NCBI GenBank assembly: GCA_003242115.1
Contig: QBMP01000003.1
Span: forward strand, 20,405 to 25,579
Direction of reading: 5' to 3'
Length of the DNA: 5,175 nt
DNA from: Phormidesmis priestleyi
GTDB lineage: Bacteria; Cyanobacteriota; Cyanobacteriia; Phormidesmidales; Phormidesmidaceae
Part shown: piece by piece, positions 4,859-5,175 of the stretch
Numbering within the stretch: the stretch's first letter is position 1
How the letters are laid out: each line of letters opens with the position of its first letter
Position numbers and translations under genes: made by a program
The notes under the pieces: generated by a model
Database searches by the model: none
Told to the model about the DNA's origin: nothing
Seen by the model: only the letters and a program-made list of their open reading frames with translations

Positions 4859-5137
4859 ATGGAAAGTTCAACAAATCGATCTCTACCTGATAGTGATGTC
4901 GGTATCTACGAATGTGAAATTCGTCTCAAATTTCGCATCATTGAGGAAGGTCTCATGATGACAAATCAAGAAGAGTTGGTAGAGACATTAGTCGATGCCT
5001 TTGCCTACGGTAGCGATGAATATTTAGAAGCCCTTGACAGCCATGTGGCTATTCATCAGCTTCAAGACGTTGCCCAAGCCTCTCCGGCCATGCGTCGGCA
5101 GCTCATTCGTCTGCGCAACTCTAGCCGCCTAGCTTAA
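4859..5137 (+). CDS. small Npun_R1517-like protein, putative cyanobacterial regulator
   Basis: This is a complete 92-residue acidic-to-basic protein. The segment DVGIYECEIRLKFRIIEE (13-30) looks like two beta strands, followed by an acidic helical part (36-62, with VETLVDAFAYGSDEYLEAL) and a basic amphipathic C-terminus ending MRRQLIRLRNSSR (78-90). This order, the VGIYECEI-KFR-IEE beginning and the MRRQL-RLRN ending match my memory of a small cyanobacterial family named after Nostoc punctiforme Npun_R1517 and annotated as a heterocyst-differentiation transcriptional regulator. I cannot verify the match here, and members may occur in strains without heterocysts. No signal peptide, membrane segment, metal motif or classical helix-turn-helix is evident. 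ATG 4859 is the first possible start, since a TAA sits at 4853-4855, but it lacks a good Shine-Dalgarno sequence. The strongest one in the region lies inside the gene, before ATG 4955/4958, which would give a 60- or 59-residue form lacking the conserved strands. Confidence 0.72.
   Translation: MESSTNRSLPDSDVGIYECEIRLKFRIIEEGLMMTNQEELVETLVDAFAYGSDEYLEALDSHVAIHQLQDVAQASPAMRRQLIRLRNSSRLA
4943..4950 (+). promoter_or_regulatory. strong internal Shine-Dalgarno-like sequence
   Basis: GAGGAAGG encodes part of the conserved Glu-Glu-Gly and lies four and seven bases before tandem in-frame ATG codons at 4955 and 4958. It is the best Shine-Dalgarno match near this gene and could drive a short isoform, cause a ribosome pause, or be a coincidence of the conserved Glu codons. 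Confidence 0.45.
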
Positions 5138-5175
5138 AAAAACCATCTGGCTCCAGGTAAATTCTTTCTGAGTCG

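Overview
The window looks like the chromosome of a cyanobacterium, probably a filamentous Leptolyngbya- or Synechococcus PCC 7335-like lineage. The genus is a guess. The evidence is four exact copies of the cyanobacterial HIP1 octamer GCGATCGC, a cyanobacterial-type RqcH protein beginning MQPVDFTTL, and a small C-terminal gene that I recall only from cyanobacteria. No phage, transposase, CRISPR, tRNA or rRNA gene is visible.

Layout: bases 1-225 are an AT-rich leader. Bases 226-2049 (+) encode an RqcH/NFACT protein, the ribosome-associated quality-control factor that extends stalled chains with alanine. After 133 bases, 2183-3217 (+) encodes the tRNA dihydrouridine synthase DusA. A convergent gene at 3260-3874 (-) encodes a CPBP-family intramembrane metalloprotease. 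Bases 3875-4858 hold no convincing protein gene but are rich in dyad symmetries. Bases 4859-5137 (+) encode a 92-residue protein resembling the small cyanobacterial Npun_R1517-type family, annotated in databases as heterocyst-differentiation regulators; that assignment is from memory. The window ends 38 bases later.

How the genes relate: rqcH and dusA point the same way and may be co-transcribed. Both act on translation, one on stalled 50S subunits with tRNA-Ala, the other on the D-loop of tRNAs. Both carry in-frame tandem repeats in non-core segments: a 12-base unit in the RqcH linker and an 18-base unit forming the DusA C-terminus. These look like recent slippage expansions.

The most interesting unexplained part is the roughly 1-kb gap before the small regulator-like gene. 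It contains a perfect 12-bp inverted repeat, a perfect 10-bp tandem duplication, a 32-base palindrome abutting a perfect TATAAT, and a compact group of helices at 4644-4728 with a possible pseudoknot. I read the last as a candidate structured leader or small RNA, by inference only.
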